64,000 nt of DNA from NCBI GenBank assembly GCA_902596925.1, contig CACJVT010000005.1, positions 28,984 to 92,983 on the forward strand. The letters are read 5' to 3'. The translations under genes and the position numbers were made by a program. Below are positions 21,782-30,448 of the stretch, in pieces (within the stretch, counting starts at the first letter, position 1; the number at the start of each line of letters is the position of its first letter). The DNA is from an uncultured Pelagibacteraceae bacterium. GTDB lineage: Bacteria > Pseudomonadota > Alphaproteobacteria > Pelagibacterales > Pelagibacteraceae. A model generated the notes under the pieces. It was not told the DNA's origin. It did no database searches and worked only from the letters and a program-made list of their open reading frames with translations.

Positions 21782-23608
21782 GTGGAAAGAATTATAACAA
21801 AATCATTTGCTAGATTAATGGGTCGAGGGATCCATAGAGGTTTTATAACCCACGAAGAATTAAGCAAATCATTGGGAAAAAGAAATTTATCAGACGAAAA
21901 TTTATCACAAGCATTTATTCATATTCTAAACGAAAGAATTGTATTAGTTGAAAAAAAATCAGATTTTAAAGTTTTAAGAAAAAAAGAAAATTCCTCAAAA
22001 GAAGAAGGTAAAACAATTGAAAAAAGCGATGATCCTATAAGGATGTATTTGAGAGAAATGGGAGGAGTTGAGCTACTTTCAAGAGAGGGCGAAATAGCAA
22101 TTGCAAAAAGAATAGAAGCAGGAAAAGATGTAATGTTAATAGCATTATCCCAAAGTCCTATAACTGCACAACAGTTTTTTGAATGGGATGAAAAATTACA
22201 AAAAGATGAAATTCTTGTAAGAGAGATAATTGATATAGATACTAATTATATGGAAGATGAAAATACCGGTCCAAGTGCTAAACAAAAAAATGCTGGAGAA
22301 GATGAAAAAGATGAAAATACTTCTGATGAAAGTGATGACGATTTTAACCCTACGCTTGCAGCAATGGAGTCTGAGATCAAACCAAAAGTTTTAAAAACTG
22401 TATATCTACTTACAAAAGAATATCGCAAGTTAATAAAATATCAAAAAGAAAAATTAGATTGTGTGTTGAATTCAAAAACTTTTTCGACTTCTAAGGAAAA
22501 AGGTTACGAAAAAATTGTTAATGATATTCTAGAAAATATAAAGTCTTTGCAATTATCACCTTCAGTCTTGGAAGAGCTTGTGCAAAAACATTATGTAGAA
22601 AATAAAAAAATCATTTCACTGGAGGGAAATCTTTTAAGATTAGCTATGGATCAAAAAATACCAAGAAATGAATTTATAAAATTTTATATTGGTAATGAAA
22701 TAAATCCAAATCTAAAAAAATTTTTAGACACAAATACCTTATGGAAACAATTTTTTAGTAAAAATAAAGATGAGTTTAGAAATATAAGAGAGAGACTAAT
22801 TGAGATAAGCCATAAACTTGGCATTTCCGTGACTGATTTTAAAAAGTTGGTTAGCAGAGTTCAAAAGGGTGAGAAAGAGTCAAGAATTGCAAAAAAAGAA
22901 ATGGTAGAGGCAAACTTAAGATTGGTCATTTCGATTGCTAAGAAATATACCAATCGTGGTCTTCAATTTCTGGATTTAATTCAGGAAGGTAATATTGGTT
23001 TAATGAAAGCAGTTGACAAGTTTGAATACAGAAGAGGTTATAAATTCTCAACCTATGCAACATGGTGGATTAGACAAGCCATAACTAGATCAATTGCAGA
23101 TCAAGCCAGAACTATTAGAATCCCTGTTCACATGATTGAAACAATTAATAAAATTGTAAGAACACAAAGATTAATTTTAAGCGAGTTTGGAAGAGAGGCC
23201 ACTCCAGAGGAGTTAGCTAAAAAATTACGAATGCCTTTAGATAAAGTGAGAAAAGTTTTGAAAATTTCAAAGGAACCTGTTTCACTTGAAAAACCAGTAG
23301 GTGACGAAGATGATAGTAGTTTAGGAGATTTTATAGAGGATACCAAAGCATTAGCTCCTTTAGAGCAGGCGATTAAATCAAATTTAGGAGAGGCAACTAC
23401 AAAAATATTGTCTACATTGACGCCAAGAGAGGAAAGAGTTCTAAGGATGAGATTTGGAGTAGGAATGAATACAGATCATACTTTAGAAGAGGTTGGTTTA
23501 CAGTTTTCAGTTACAAGAGAAAGAATTAGACAAATTGAAGCAAAAGCTCTAAGAAAACTCAAACATCCAAGTAGATCAAAACAATTAAAAAGTTTTCTTG
23601 AAAGTTAG
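21782..23608 (+). CDS. rpoD: Primary RNA polymerase sigma factor (sigma70)
   Basis: The housekeeping sigma factor, 608 residues with a GTG start. A short region 1.1 ([14 protein letters not shown]) is followed by region 1.2 ([12 protein letters not shown]), an acidic non-conserved insert (residues about 155-200), region 2 ([26 protein letters not shown] and [11 protein letters not shown], each a known core motif), region 3 and the region 4.2 helix-turn-helix ([20 protein letters not shown]). It is the last protein gene of the yqeY-dnaG-rpoD group. Its stop lies two bases before tRNA-Val, so the tRNA is probably cut from the same transcript. Confidence 0.96.
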   Translation: MERIITKSFARLMGRGIHRGFITHEELSKSLGKRNLSDENLSQAFIHILNERIVLVEKKSDFKVLRKKENSSKEEGKTIEKSDDPIRMYLREMGGVELLSREGEIAIAKRIEAGKDVMLIALSQSPITAQQFFEWDEKLQKDEILVREIIDIDTNYMEDENTGPSAKQKNAGEDEKDENTSDESDDDFNPTLAAMESEIKPKVLKTVYLLTKEYRKLIKYQKEKLDCVLNSKTFSTSKEKGYEKIVNDILENIKSLQLSPSVLEELVQKHYVENKKIISLEGNLLRLAMDQKIPRNEFIKFYIGNEINPNLKKFLDTNTLWKQFFSKNKDEFRNIRERLIEISHKLGISVTDFKKLVSRVQKGEKESRIAKKEMVEANLRLVISIAKKYTNRGLQFLDLIQEGNIGLMKAVDKFEYRRGYKFSTYATWWIRQAITRSIADQARTIRIPVHMIETINKIVRTQRLILSEFGREATPEELAKKLRMPLDKVRKVLKISKEPVSLEKPVGDEDDSSLGDFIEDTKALAPLEQAIKSNLGEATTKILSTLTPREERVLRMRFGVGMNTDHTLEEVGLQFSVTRERIRQIEAKALRKLKHPSRSKQLKSFLES

Positions 23609-23610
23609 TG

Positions 23611-23686
23611 GGGCCGTTAGCTCAATAGTTAGAGTACTGCATTGACATTGCAGGGGTAGTTGGAGCGTAACCAACACGGCCCACCA
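23611..23686 (+). tRNA. tRNA-Val(GAC), with non-canonical T-loop and D-loop
   Basis: A complete 76-nt cloverleaf can be drawn. The acceptor stem is GGGCCGT/ACGGCCC with discriminator A and an encoded CCA. The D-stem is GCTC/GAGT, the anticodon stem CTGCA/TGCAG with loop TTGACAT (anticodon GAC), there is a 5-nt variable loop, and the T-stem is GTTGG/CCAAC. The T-loop is AGCGTAA instead of TTCRANY, so T54, T55 and A58 are all missing. The D-loop AATAGTTA lacks the usual GG. All stems are intact, so this does not look like a decayed gene. It starts two bases after rpoD and is probably cotranscribed with it. Confidence 0.85.
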
Positions 23687-23693
23687 TTTGTAA

Positions 23694-24551
23694 TTATTTA
23701 TCTATTTCCTTAAATATTTTTTTTATTTTTAAGTTATCAAAAATATGAAACAAAAAATTCCTATAAAATATTTTCCTAGTTAATCTTCTAAAAAAACTTC
23801 TTTTGTTCATAAGTCCATATTTTTTATCAAGCTCATCTTTAATTCCTTTAAAGTATTCATTATGTCTATAATCAATAGCCCATTCATTTTTAGCTTTGTT
23901 ATTGACTTCTTTGTTTAAAAAACATTTTTTTGAATCAATAGAAAAAACAACAATTGACTCAAAAAATTCAATTAAAAAAATTTTTTTTGAATAGAGATTT
24001 AAACTTTTATTTAATAAAGGTGATCTTCCATGGATAATATCAATTATATTTTTTGAGTAATTGATAAATGAGAATTTTGAGGGATTATTGAATTCCTTTT
24101 TAAGAAAACTCGTACTTGTGTCTTCAACTACAATTTTTCCTCCATCTTTTATAAATGGCAAGGAATGATGAACAGTACTAATTTGCTGTAAATTTTTGTG
24201 GCCACCATCGTCTAAAATTATATCAATTTTTCCCTCTTTTTTATAAAATTTATTCCAGAACTTCTTGTCACTTTGACTTCCAATATAGATTTTAAATCCA
24301 TACTTTTCCAATTTTTTTGCGTTAGGGTTAAGATCGATACCAATTATTTCAGCCTTTTTACCAAAGTAATTCCTCCACATAAATAATGAGCCACCATTTG
24401 CGACTCCTATTTCAACAAATTTAATTTTTTTATTTCTGTATTCAGAGAAGATTTTTTCATAAACTTGAAAATAACTACTCCATTTAACTGAATATTTTTT
24501 GGAGTTTTCAAATAATTTATAAATTGTAAGTTTTTTTGTATTTTTATTCAT
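23694..24551 (-). CDS. Class I SAM-dependent methyltransferase, MycE/macrocin O-methyltransferase-like
   Basis: A 285-residue protein whose middle carries the fold of MycE-type O-methyltransferases. It has a SAM-binding FVEIGVANGGSLFMW, then IIGIDLNP, a GSQSDKKFW segment, the metal-type motif DIILDDGGHKN, and GGKIVVEDT. MycE relatives often modify sugars or are misannotated as cephalosporin hydroxylases. The C-terminal third is lysine-rich and unrecognised. The gene lies on the opposite strand between two tRNA genes and ends 7 bases from tRNA-Val. That position suggests gene cargo at a tRNA locus, but no integrase or direct repeats are visible. Confidence 0.72.
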   Translation of the reverse strand: MNKNTKKLTIYKLFENSKKYSVKWSSYFQVYEKIFSEYRNKKIKFVEIGVANGGSLFMWRNYFGKKAEIIGIDLNPNAKKLEKYGFKIYIGSQSDKKFWNKFYKKEGKIDIILDDGGHKNLQQISTVHHSLPFIKDGGKIVVEDTSTSFLKKEFNNPSKFSFINYSKNIIDIIHGRSPLLNKSLNLYSKKIFLIEFFESIVVFSIDSKKCFLNKEVNNKAKNEWAIDYRHNEYFKGIKDELDKKYGLMNKRSFFRRLTRKIFYRNFLFHIFDNLKIKKIFKEIDK

Positions 24552-24650
24552 ATACGTTTAAATTAAACATTTTAAATTCTAAAAATAATTATATTAAAAT
24601 ATCTCAACTTGCGTAGTAAAGGAAAACATTGTAAACATCATTATAAATTT

Positions 24651-24727
24651 GGGCCTGTAGCTCAGTTGGTTAGAGCAGTACACTCATAATGTATTGGTCC
24701 CAGGTTCGAGTCCTGGCGGGCCCACCA
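24651..24727 (+). tRNA. tRNA with CAT anticodon (elongator Met or Ile2)
   Basis: A canonical 77-nt tRNA: acceptor GGGCCTG/CGGGCCC, discriminator A, encoded CCA, D-loop with GG, anticodon loop CTCATAA and T-loop TTCGAGT. The anticodon CAT fits elongator methionine, or isoleucine if the wobble C is modified to lysidine by TilS. The acceptor pairs C4-G69 and C5-G68 are those reported to favour TilS recognition in E. coli, so Ile2 is a real possibility. It does not look like initiator tRNA, which needs a mismatch at 1-72 and GGG/CCC in the anticodon stem. Confidence 0.92.
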
Positions 24728-24738
24728 TTTCATTAGTA

Positions 24739-25329
24739 CTAATTTTGTGAAAATTCCTCTAAGACCTTAAATAAGGCATCAATGTCGTCATTATTTGAAC
24801 TTAAAACAGAGGCAAATTCCTCTTTTTGAGTTCTTGCTAAACTTAAGCCCTCAATTATTAAATCTCTGATTAAAGGGTTGTCTGGATTTTTAGTATATAT
24901 TCGCCAATCAATTTTTATCTCAGGTCTTTCATTAGTAGCCTTTAAAATACTATTTACGATAGTGTAATTATCGTTAAGCTTTTCTTTACTTTGGACATCA
25001 ATTTCCGGATTAGTGTATTCTGCTAATCTACTTGAAAAACTTTTTAAAAAATATCCCTCAAATAATTCAGCATACCTTTTTTTTTCTTGTTCGTTTAAAG
25101 ATTTTCTTTTTTTTCCAAGTGTATAAAAACCAATACCTCTGATATCTACAGTTTCTTTTGCAATTTCCTTTAATTTCTCAATCTTTTCATTTTTTGAAAT
25201 ATTTTCCCCAAGTAATTTAGATGCCCTATTAACAGTGGATTGTACAAAAATATCAGGTTCTATAGAAAATGAATTGGATGTTATTGAAAAAAAAACAATT
25301 AAAAATACTAACAATTTTTTTTTCATCAT
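24739..25329 (-). CDS. mlaC: MlaC-like phospholipid-binding ABC transporter periplasmic protein
   Basis: A 196-residue secreted protein with an N-terminal Sec signal (KKKLLVFLIVFFSITSNSFS) and the MlaC/Ttg2D pattern: an RGIGFYTLGKKRKSLNEQEK segment, FEGYFLKSFSSRLAEY, IVNSILKATN, and IDWRIYTK...IRDLIIEGLSL. MlaC ferries phospholipids between the outer-membrane MlaA complex and the inner-membrane MlaFEDB transporter. It lies directly downstream of mlaA with a 12-base gap. The inner-membrane components are not in this window. Confidence 0.85.
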   Translation of the reverse strand: MMKKKLLVFLIVFFSITSNSFSIEPDIFVQSTVNRASKLLGENISKNEKIEKLKEIAKETVDIRGIGFYTLGKKRKSLNEQEKKRYAELFEGYFLKSFSSRLAEYTNPEIDVQSKEKLNDNYTIVNSILKATNERPEIKIDWRIYTKNPDNPLIRDLIIEGLSLARTQKEEFASVLSSNNDDIDALFKVLEEFSQN

Positions 25330-25341
25330 TATGTAATGAAA

Positions 25342-26130
25342 TTATTGTGTTTCTATTTCTTCCCAATCACTATCATCTTGGGTTTCAATAATTTTTTGAC
25401 TATTTAAGATTCTTTGTTGCCTATCTTGCAAATAAAGACTTTTTACAGACGCATAAAAATCAAGTGAGTTTTTTTCAAGATTTTCAATTGAGTCGAAATT
25501 TTTAGCTCTAAAATCAATTCCACTTGTGACTTTAGATGAATAATAATCTACATCTCTAAAGTATTGAGTATCATTTCTTACAGTTACATTATACCAAGCA
25601 TCACCACCAAAAAAGTTGGCTAGTGAAGCAACAGTATCTCTGGCAGTGCTAGGCCCTAATACTGGTAGCACCAAATAGCAGCCAGGCCCAACGCCATGCA
25701 CAGCAAGGCTTTGTCCATAATCCTCTTTTGTGTATTCTTCAAATCCTAGATATGATGCAATATCGAACAAACCTAAAATTCCAATTGTAGTGTTTATTAC
25801 AAATCTTCCAGAATTTAATCCTGCTAAGGCAAACTCTCCTTGTAAAAGATTATTTGGAATTGTAACTAAATTACTAAGATTATTTAATGAATTACTTACC
25901 CCAGTTTTTACTGGTGACGGCATTAATCTGTAAACGCTTGCTACCGGTTTGAATATAACTTTGTCTAAACCTTGATTGAGCGCAAAAGAAGCTTTGTTAA
26001 AAGTTTCTGAGCAGTCTTTAATTTCAGATGGTTCATTTTTTTTTAAAATTAACTCACCGTCTGAACCAGCATGCAAATTTGAAACTAACGCAAAGGTTGT
26101 AATTATTATAACTATAATTTTCTTAAACAT
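25342..26130 (-). CDS. mlaA: MlaA (VacJ)-family outer-membrane phospholipid protein, without lipobox
   Basis: A 262-residue VacJ/MlaA protein with the core motifs SGRFVINTTIGILGLFDIAS, GQSLAVHGVGPGCYLVLPVLGPSTARDT (split: GQSLAVHGVGPG then YLVLPVLGPSTARD) and the C-terminal RNDTQYFRDVDYYS. MlaA extracts mislocalised phospholipids from the outer leaflet of the outer membrane. It has a signal peptide (MFKKIIVIIITTFALVSNLHA) ending in an ordinary signal-peptidase-I site. There is no lipobox cysteine, although classical MlaA is a lipoprotein. Cotranscribed with mlaC. Confidence 0.88.
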   Translation of the reverse strand: MFKKIIVIIITTFALVSNLHAGSDGELILKKNEPSEIKDCSETFNKASFALNQGLDKVIFKPVASVYRLMPSPVKTGVSNSLNNLSNLVTIPNNLLQGEFALAGLNSGRFVINTTIGILGLFDIASYLGFEEYTKEDYGQSLAVHGVGPGCYLVLPVLGPSTARDTVASLANFFGGDAWYNVTVRNDTQYFRDVDYYSSKVTSGIDFRAKNFDSIENLEKNSLDFYASVKSLYLQDRQQRILNSQKIIETQDDSDWEEIETQ

Positions 26131-26195
26131 TATTGATCCTATATATTACAATGAGAAACAAAATAAAATAAGAATTAATCAAAATTATAGCTTAA

Positions 26196-26927
26196 ATGTG
26201 GCTTAAAATAACAAGTAATTATTCTCCAAACTTTAGTACACCTAAAAGACAAAAAAAAAACATTAAATATATAATCATCCACTACACAGGAATGAAAAAT
26301 GAGTTATCAGCTTTAAATAGACTGACTGATTTTAAGTCAAAAGTAAGCGCTCATTACTTTATAAAAAAAAATGGAAAAATACTCAATTTAGTTCCAGACC
26401 TTTACGAAGCTTGGCATGCAGGAAAATCTAATTGGAAAAATATCAAATCTTTAAATCGTTATTCAATTGGCATTGAAATACAAAATTCTGGCCACGAAAA
26501 TTTTTATGAGAAATTCTCTGATAAGCAAATGAATTCAGTTAAAAAACTCTTAAGGTTTTTAACGAAAAGATACAGAGTAAATTGTAAGAATATTTTAGGA
26601 CATTCAGATATTGCTCCTAATCGTAAAAAAGATCCAGGTGAAAAATTCCCCTGGAAAGAACTAGCAAAAGTTAAACTTGCACATTGGCGTCAATTAAATG
26701 AAAAAGAACTCATCAAATATAGGCTCAAAAAAATTAATTTTTTAGAGGAGAAAAAATTTTTTATCAATCTTCACAAGATTGGGTATATAAAAGTTCAATC
26801 AAAAAGCTCTATTTATAAAAAAAGACTTTTAATTAAAGCTTTTCAGCGAAGATTTCGACAGGGATTAGTCAATGGAATTTCTGACCAGGAATGCCTAATT
26901 CTGAGTAAAAATTTGATAAAGTCCTAA
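26196..26927 (+). CDS. N-acetylmuramoyl-L-alanine amidase (Amidase_2, AmpD/AmiD-like)
   Basis: A 243-residue zinc amidase. The metal ligands are visible as His in IIHYTGM, His in LGHSDIAP and Asp in KDPGEKFPW, with the catalytic Glu in GIEIQNSGH. A C-terminal segment (IKAFQRRFRQGLVNGISD) looks like a peptidoglycan-binding domain, as in AmiD. There is no signal peptide or lipobox, so it is probably a cytoplasmic anhydro-muropeptide amidase for wall recycling, as AmpD is. Divergent from mlaA over 65 bp; rnpB follows. Confidence 0.87.
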   Translation: MWLKITSNYSPNFSTPKRQKKNIKYIIIHYTGMKNELSALNRLTDFKSKVSAHYFIKKNGKILNLVPDLYEAWHAGKSNWKNIKSLNRYSIGIEIQNSGHENFYEKFSDKQMNSVKKLLRFLTKRYRVNCKNILGHSDIAPNRKKDPGEKFPWKELAKVKLAHWRQLNEKELIKYRLKKINFLEEKKFFINLHKIGYIKVQSKSSIYKKRLLIKAFQRRFRQGLVNGISDQECLILSKNLIKS

Positions 26928-26937
26928 CTAATTACTG

Positions 26938-26965
26938 TTGAAAAAATTTAATTTAGTAATAAATT
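26938..26965 (+). promoter_or_regulatory. Putative promoter of rnpB
   Basis: TTGAAA at 26938-26943 and TAAATT at 26960-26965 with a 16-bp spacer place the start about 6 bases downstream, at the first paired base of the RNase P RNA. The -10 is a weak match. Confidence 0.4.
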
Positions 26966-26971
26966 GTAATA

Positions 26972-27324
26972 GCCAGATAAACGACTTATCGCTTTAAGTA
27001 ATTAAAGAGGAAAGTCCGGGCTCCGCAAGGATACAGTGCCAGGTAATACCTGGCGGGGGCAACCCTAGGGATAGTGCCACAGAAAATAAACCGCCATAAC
27101 ATGGCAAGGGTGAAAAGGTGTGGTAAGAGCACACCGGTTCTATTGGTAACAATGAACGCTGGAAAACCCCACTGGGAGCAAGACTAAGTAGAGGTGACAT
27201 TGTTGAAAAACTAAAAGCCATCCTTGGCTAGTCACCTGGGTTAGTCGCTTGAGTTTGGAAGTGATTTCAAACCTAGAGAAATGATAGGTTTAAATGACAG
27301 AACCCGGCTTATAGTTTATCTGGC
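26972..27324 (+). ncRNA. rnpB: RNase P RNA, bacterial class A
   Basis: The catalytic RNA that matures tRNA 5' ends. The terminal helix P1 is closed by GCCAGATAAAC at 26972-26982 and GTTTATCTGGC at 27314-27324. Universal blocks are present: GAGGAAAGTCCGGGCTCC near 27006, ACAGAAA with CCGCC near 27080, GGTAAGAGCACACCGG near 27121, GCAAGAC near 27178 and GACAGAACCCGGCTTA at the 3' side. About 353 nt, normal for class A. A minus-strand open frame inside it is not a gene. Confidence 0.96.
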
Positions 27325-27405
27325 AAACTTTTCTTAATTCTAACCATCAACAATTTATGAAATAAATTATTCAAATTTGCTCATTTAAACTATAAATTGT
27401 ATGTA

Positions 27406-27434
27406 TTGACACCTAGCTTAAAAACCCATAATAT
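27406..27434 (+). promoter_or_regulatory. Promoter of the mraZ-led division/cell-wall cluster
   Basis: TTGACA at 27406-27411, a 17-bp spacer and TAATAT at 27429-27434: a perfect -35 and a one-mismatch -10, the strongest sigma70-type promoter seen in the window. The predicted start is near 27441, giving a leader of about 37 nt with AAGGA before the mraZ ATG. The 3' part overlaps the MraZ boxes. Confidence 0.8.
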
Positions 27435-27450
27435 CCCATATATTCCCATA
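27425..27450 (-). promoter_or_regulatory. Triple MraZ operator (three TGGG boxes in 10-bp phase)
   Basis: CCCATA occurs at 27425-27430, 27435-27440 and 27445-27450, so on the minus strand TATGGG repeats three times at exactly 10-bp steps. MraZ of E. coli is known to bind TGGGN repeats separated by 5 nt, the same period. The boxes cover the -10 and start region, which fits repression of the cluster by its own first product. Confidence 0.8.
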
Positions 27451-27477
27451 TAAAGGGAATAAAGGAATTTATGGTTT

Positions 27478-27933
27478 ATGTTTTTATCAACCTACGAAAA
27501 CAAATTAGACAAAAAAGGAAGGGTGTCGGTGCCGGCAAGTTTTAGATCTTACTTATCTAATTTAGGTTATAATGGAGTGATTTGTTATCCATCATTTAAC
27601 AATCAATCAATAGAGGCATGGCCCCAAGATAGAGTCGAAAAAATTTCAAATTCAATAGACACTTTAAATCCATTTGAAGAAAAAAGAGACTTTTTTGCTA
27701 CATCAATATTATCAGAAAGTATAAATTTACAATTTGACAGCGAAGGAAGAATTTCACTTACACCAAAATTACTAAAACATGCAAAAATTAAAAATAGCAT
27801 GGTGTTTGTTGGTCAAGGCAAGACTTTTCAGATATGGGAACCAACAATTTTTGAAAAATTTAAGGTCACTGCAAGAAGAAAAGCAAATTTAAATCGTGCG
27901 AGTCTTAAATGGGAGAATCAATTAAATAAATAA
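27478..27933 (+). CDS. mraZ: Transcriptional regulator MraZ
   Basis: A 151-residue AbrB-like double-repeat protein. The first repeat reads [21 protein letters not shown] near residue 5 and the second [19 protein letters not shown] near residue 82, matching the DxxGR signature twice. MraZ forms a ring and binds TGGG repeats upstream of its own operon; such repeats are present here. The ATG at 27478 is preceded by AAGGA. An ATG seven bases upstream is out of frame. Confidence 0.95.
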   Translation: MFLSTYENKLDKKGRVSVPASFRSYLSNLGYNGVICYPSFNNQSIEAWPQDRVEKISNSIDTLNPFEEKRDFFATSILSESINLQFDSEGRISLTPKLLKHAKIKNSMVFVGQGKTFQIWEPTIFEKFKVTARRKANLNRASLKWENQLNK

Positions 27934-27952
27934 AAAAGAGGGGGATAACATA

Positions 27953-29419
27953 ATGACAATTAACTTTAAAACTCCAGAGATAAGAGAGTTACAACCAAGA
28001 CTTTTGGTAATGGGAGTGGGCGGTGCAGGTGGAAATGCAATAAACGAAATGATTGAAAATGGTATGCAAGGCGTTGAATTCATTGCTGTTAATACTGATG
28101 CACAAGATCTTAAACATAGTAAAGCAAAATCAAAAATTCAAATTGGTTTAAATCTAACTAAAGGTCTTGGCGCAGGTGCAAAAATTGATATAGGTCAAGC
28201 AGCAGCTGATGAGTCGCTAAATGATATCGTTAATGTTTTACAAGGTGCAAATATGGTTTTTATAGCCGCTGGAATGGGTGGTGGAACAGGAACAGGTGCT
28301 GCACACGTAATTGCAAGAGCTGCAAAAGAATTAAATATTTTAACTGTCGGCGTAGTGACACTGCCATTTTTATATGAGGGTCCTTCAAGAATGAGAAGAG
28401 CTCAAATTGGTCTTGAGGAATTAAGAAAACATGTGGATACAATTATTGTAATTCCCAATCAAAATTTATTCAAAATAGCAAATGAACAAACTACATTTGA
28501 GGAGTCCTTCAATCTATCAAATAATGTTTTAATGCATGGGGTTCAAAGTGTAACAGATTTAATGGTAAGACCCGGGATCATTAATTTAGATTTTGCTGAT
28601 GTTGAAACGGTTATGGCATCTATGGGTAAAGCCATGATGGGAACAGGAGAAGCTGAGGGTGAAGGTAGATCTATGAAAGCCACTGAGATGGCAATCAGTA
28701 ATCCTTTAATTGATGACTATACTTTAAAAGGTGCAAAAGGATTACTTGTCAATATTACAGGCGGAAAAGATCTTAAGTTATTTGAAGTTGATGAAGTGGT
28801 TAACAAAATAAGATCTGAAGTTGAGGCTGATGCAGAGGTAATTATAGGTGCAATAACCGATCCATCTCTTGAAGGAAAAATTAGAGTATCAATTGTTGCA
28901 ACGGCTTTAGATGGACAACAACCTGAGACAAAATCAGTAATCAATATGGTACATAGGATCCAAAATAGAAATCCTGGATACTCTGATTTTTCAAATTTAG
29001 GATCTAATACCTCTTTTAATTTTTCAACTAGCACCCCAATCTCAAGTGGCGCTAATGCTTTAAAATTAGAGAATGAAGTATCAACTGAAAATGTTAGTGA
29101 GACTGTCGCGAATGAAAATATTAATCAAATTAATGATCAATATCACGAGGAATTATTAAAAAATCAACAAGCTGAAAGTTTAGTTGAAAACACTAGTAAT
29201 GATGAGGAAAGTTCTTTTACTCAAGAAGCTTTTAACGATTCAACTAATGAAGATGAGATAAAAAATGATTTAAAAGAGTTTGGAGTAGATAGTGATGCAC
29301 CAGACTTATTTAGCTCTGAAAACGAGACCTCTTCAACAGAAAGTCTTTTGTCCCAAGAAAATGAAGATGAAGAGGACGACTTAGAGATACCAGCATTTTT
29401 AAGAAGACAAAAAAATTAA
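27953..29419 (+). CDS. ftsZ: Cell division GTPase FtsZ, in unusual second position of the dcw cluster
   Basis: The tubulin-like ring protein, 488 residues. The GTP-binding T-loops [13 protein letters not shown] and the signature GGGTGTGAA are present, as are NTDAQDL and the catalytic loop region (NLDFADV). A long acidic, Asn/Ser-rich linker of about 150 residues follows. The C-terminal peptide [12 protein letters not shown], the docking site for FtsA and other partners, is intact. It has a strong Shine-Dalgarno (AGAGGGGG). In most alphaproteobacteria ftsZ follows ftsQ-ftsA; here it sits between mraZ and rsmH, and the usual slot before lpxC is empty. Confidence 0.97.
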   Translation: MTINFKTPEIRELQPRLLVMGVGGAGGNAINEMIENGMQGVEFIAVNTDAQDLKHSKAKSKIQIGLNLTKGLGAGAKIDIGQAAADESLNDIVNVLQGANMVFIAAGMGGGTGTGAAHVIARAAKELNILTVGVVTLPFLYEGPSRMRRAQIGLEELRKHVDTIIVIPNQNLFKIANEQTTFEESFNLSNNVLMHGVQSVTDLMVRPGIINLDFADVETVMASMGKAMMGTGEAEGEGRSMKATEMAISNPLIDDYTLKGAKGLLVNITGGKDLKLFEVDEVVNKIRSEVEADAEVIIGAITDPSLEGKIRVSIVATALDGQQPETKSVINMVHRIQNRNPGYSDFSNLGSNTSFNFSTSTPISSGANALKLENEVSTENVSETVANENINQINDQYHEELLKNQQAESLVENTSNDEESSFTQEAFNDSTNEDEIKNDLKEFGVDSDAPDLFSSENETSSTESLLSQENEDEEDDLEIPAFLRRQKN

Positions 29420-29437
29420 TGGTCTTCGTAAAAATAA

Positions 29438-30448
29438 ATGGAAGCCACCATAGTACAGGATAAAACAAAACATTATCCAGTACTGCTAAAAGAAATTATT
29501 AGCATTATTACCCCTCAATATGGTGGCACATTTATTGACTGTACATTTGGTCAAGGTGGTTACACTCGAGAAATTCTTAAGAATAAAGATAACAAAGTAA
29601 TTGGTTTTGATAGAGATTCTGAAAGTTTAAAAATTGCAAAAGAAATTGAAAAGAAATTTCCGAACCGATTTATCTTTAAGAATTTAAGTTTTAGTAAATT
29701 AGGAAATTTAAAACTCAAAAATGAAAACATCAGAGGTGTATTATTTGATTTAGGTTATTCATATACTCAAATTAAAGATCCGAAAAAAGGATTATCATTT
29801 AATTCTAGCGGTTCATTAGATATGAGGATGGGTCTAAATAAATTTTCAGCTAAAGAAGCAATAAATAAATTAGATGGAAAAAGCCTTGTTAAAATTTTCA
29901 AATCTTTTGGCGATGAAAGAGATGCAAAATTAATCGTTAAAAATATTCTTAAAGATAGATTGGTAAAAGAAATAGATACCCCTCATTTAGTAAAAATTAT
30001 TGAAAAATCAAAAAAAGGAAATAATAAAAAAATTCATTCCGCAACAAAAGTTTTTCAGGCATTAAGAATTTTTGTTAATAAAGAAATAAGTGAGTTAATT
30101 TATGGAATGATCCATGCAGCCAAAGTTTTAAAAAAAGATGGTATTTTGGTTATTGTAACTTTTCATTCTTTAGAGGATAAAATTGTAAAATATTTCTTTA
30201 GAAGTCTCTCAGAACACAAAAGTGTATCTAGATACCAACCTGAGGAAATACATGAAGAAATCTTATTTAACTTACTTCAAAAAAAGCCAATAGTGCCATC
30301 AAGTCTAGAACTAAAAGAAAACCCTCCCTCTAGGTCTGCAAAATTAAGGTGCTTAATTAAAAAGGAAAATTTTTATGACTTTAAAACTGATATTTTAGAC
30401 AAATTTAAAGATTTAATTGAAATTGAAAATCTTGGACTTAACTTATGA
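29438..30448 (+). CDS. rsmH: 16S rRNA (cytosine-1402-N4)-methyltransferase
   Basis: RsmH (MraW), 336 residues. It opens with HYPVLLKEI and [16 protein letters not shown] (the SAM site), followed by [19 protein letters not shown], the NKEISEL helix and [14 protein letters not shown]. It methylates C1402 in the ribosomal P site. The second half has the family's inserted helical domain. It starts 18 bases after ftsZ and overlaps ftsL by 4 bases. Confidence 0.95.
   Translation: MEATIVQDKTKHYPVLLKEIISIITPQYGGTFIDCTFGQGGYTREILKNKDNKVIGFDRDSESLKIAKEIEKKFPNRFIFKNLSFSKLGNLKLKNENIRGVLFDLGYSYTQIKDPKKGLSFNSSGSLDMRMGLNKFSAKEAINKLDGKSLVKIFKSFGDERDAKLIVKNILKDRLVKEIDTPHLVKIIEKSKKGNNKKIHSATKVFQALRIFVNKEISELIYGMIHAAKVLKKDGILVIVTFHSLEDKIVKYFFRSLSEHKSVSRYQPEEIHEEILFNLLQKKPIVPSSLELKENPPSRSAKLRCLIKKENFYDFKTDILDKFKDLIEIENLGLNL

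Noticed and set aside
24552..24650. Promoter for the CAT tRNA
   Set aside because: TATAAA at 24642 is too close to the mature 5' end, and no convincing alternative was found.
26994..27221. Minus-strand open frame of 75 codons
   Set aside because: It lies wholly inside the RNase P RNA gene and has no recognisable protein features.
27931..27952. Second promoter in front of ftsZ
   Set aside because: The 19-base gap contains only a Shine-Dalgarno; no -35/-10 pair could be placed with confidence.
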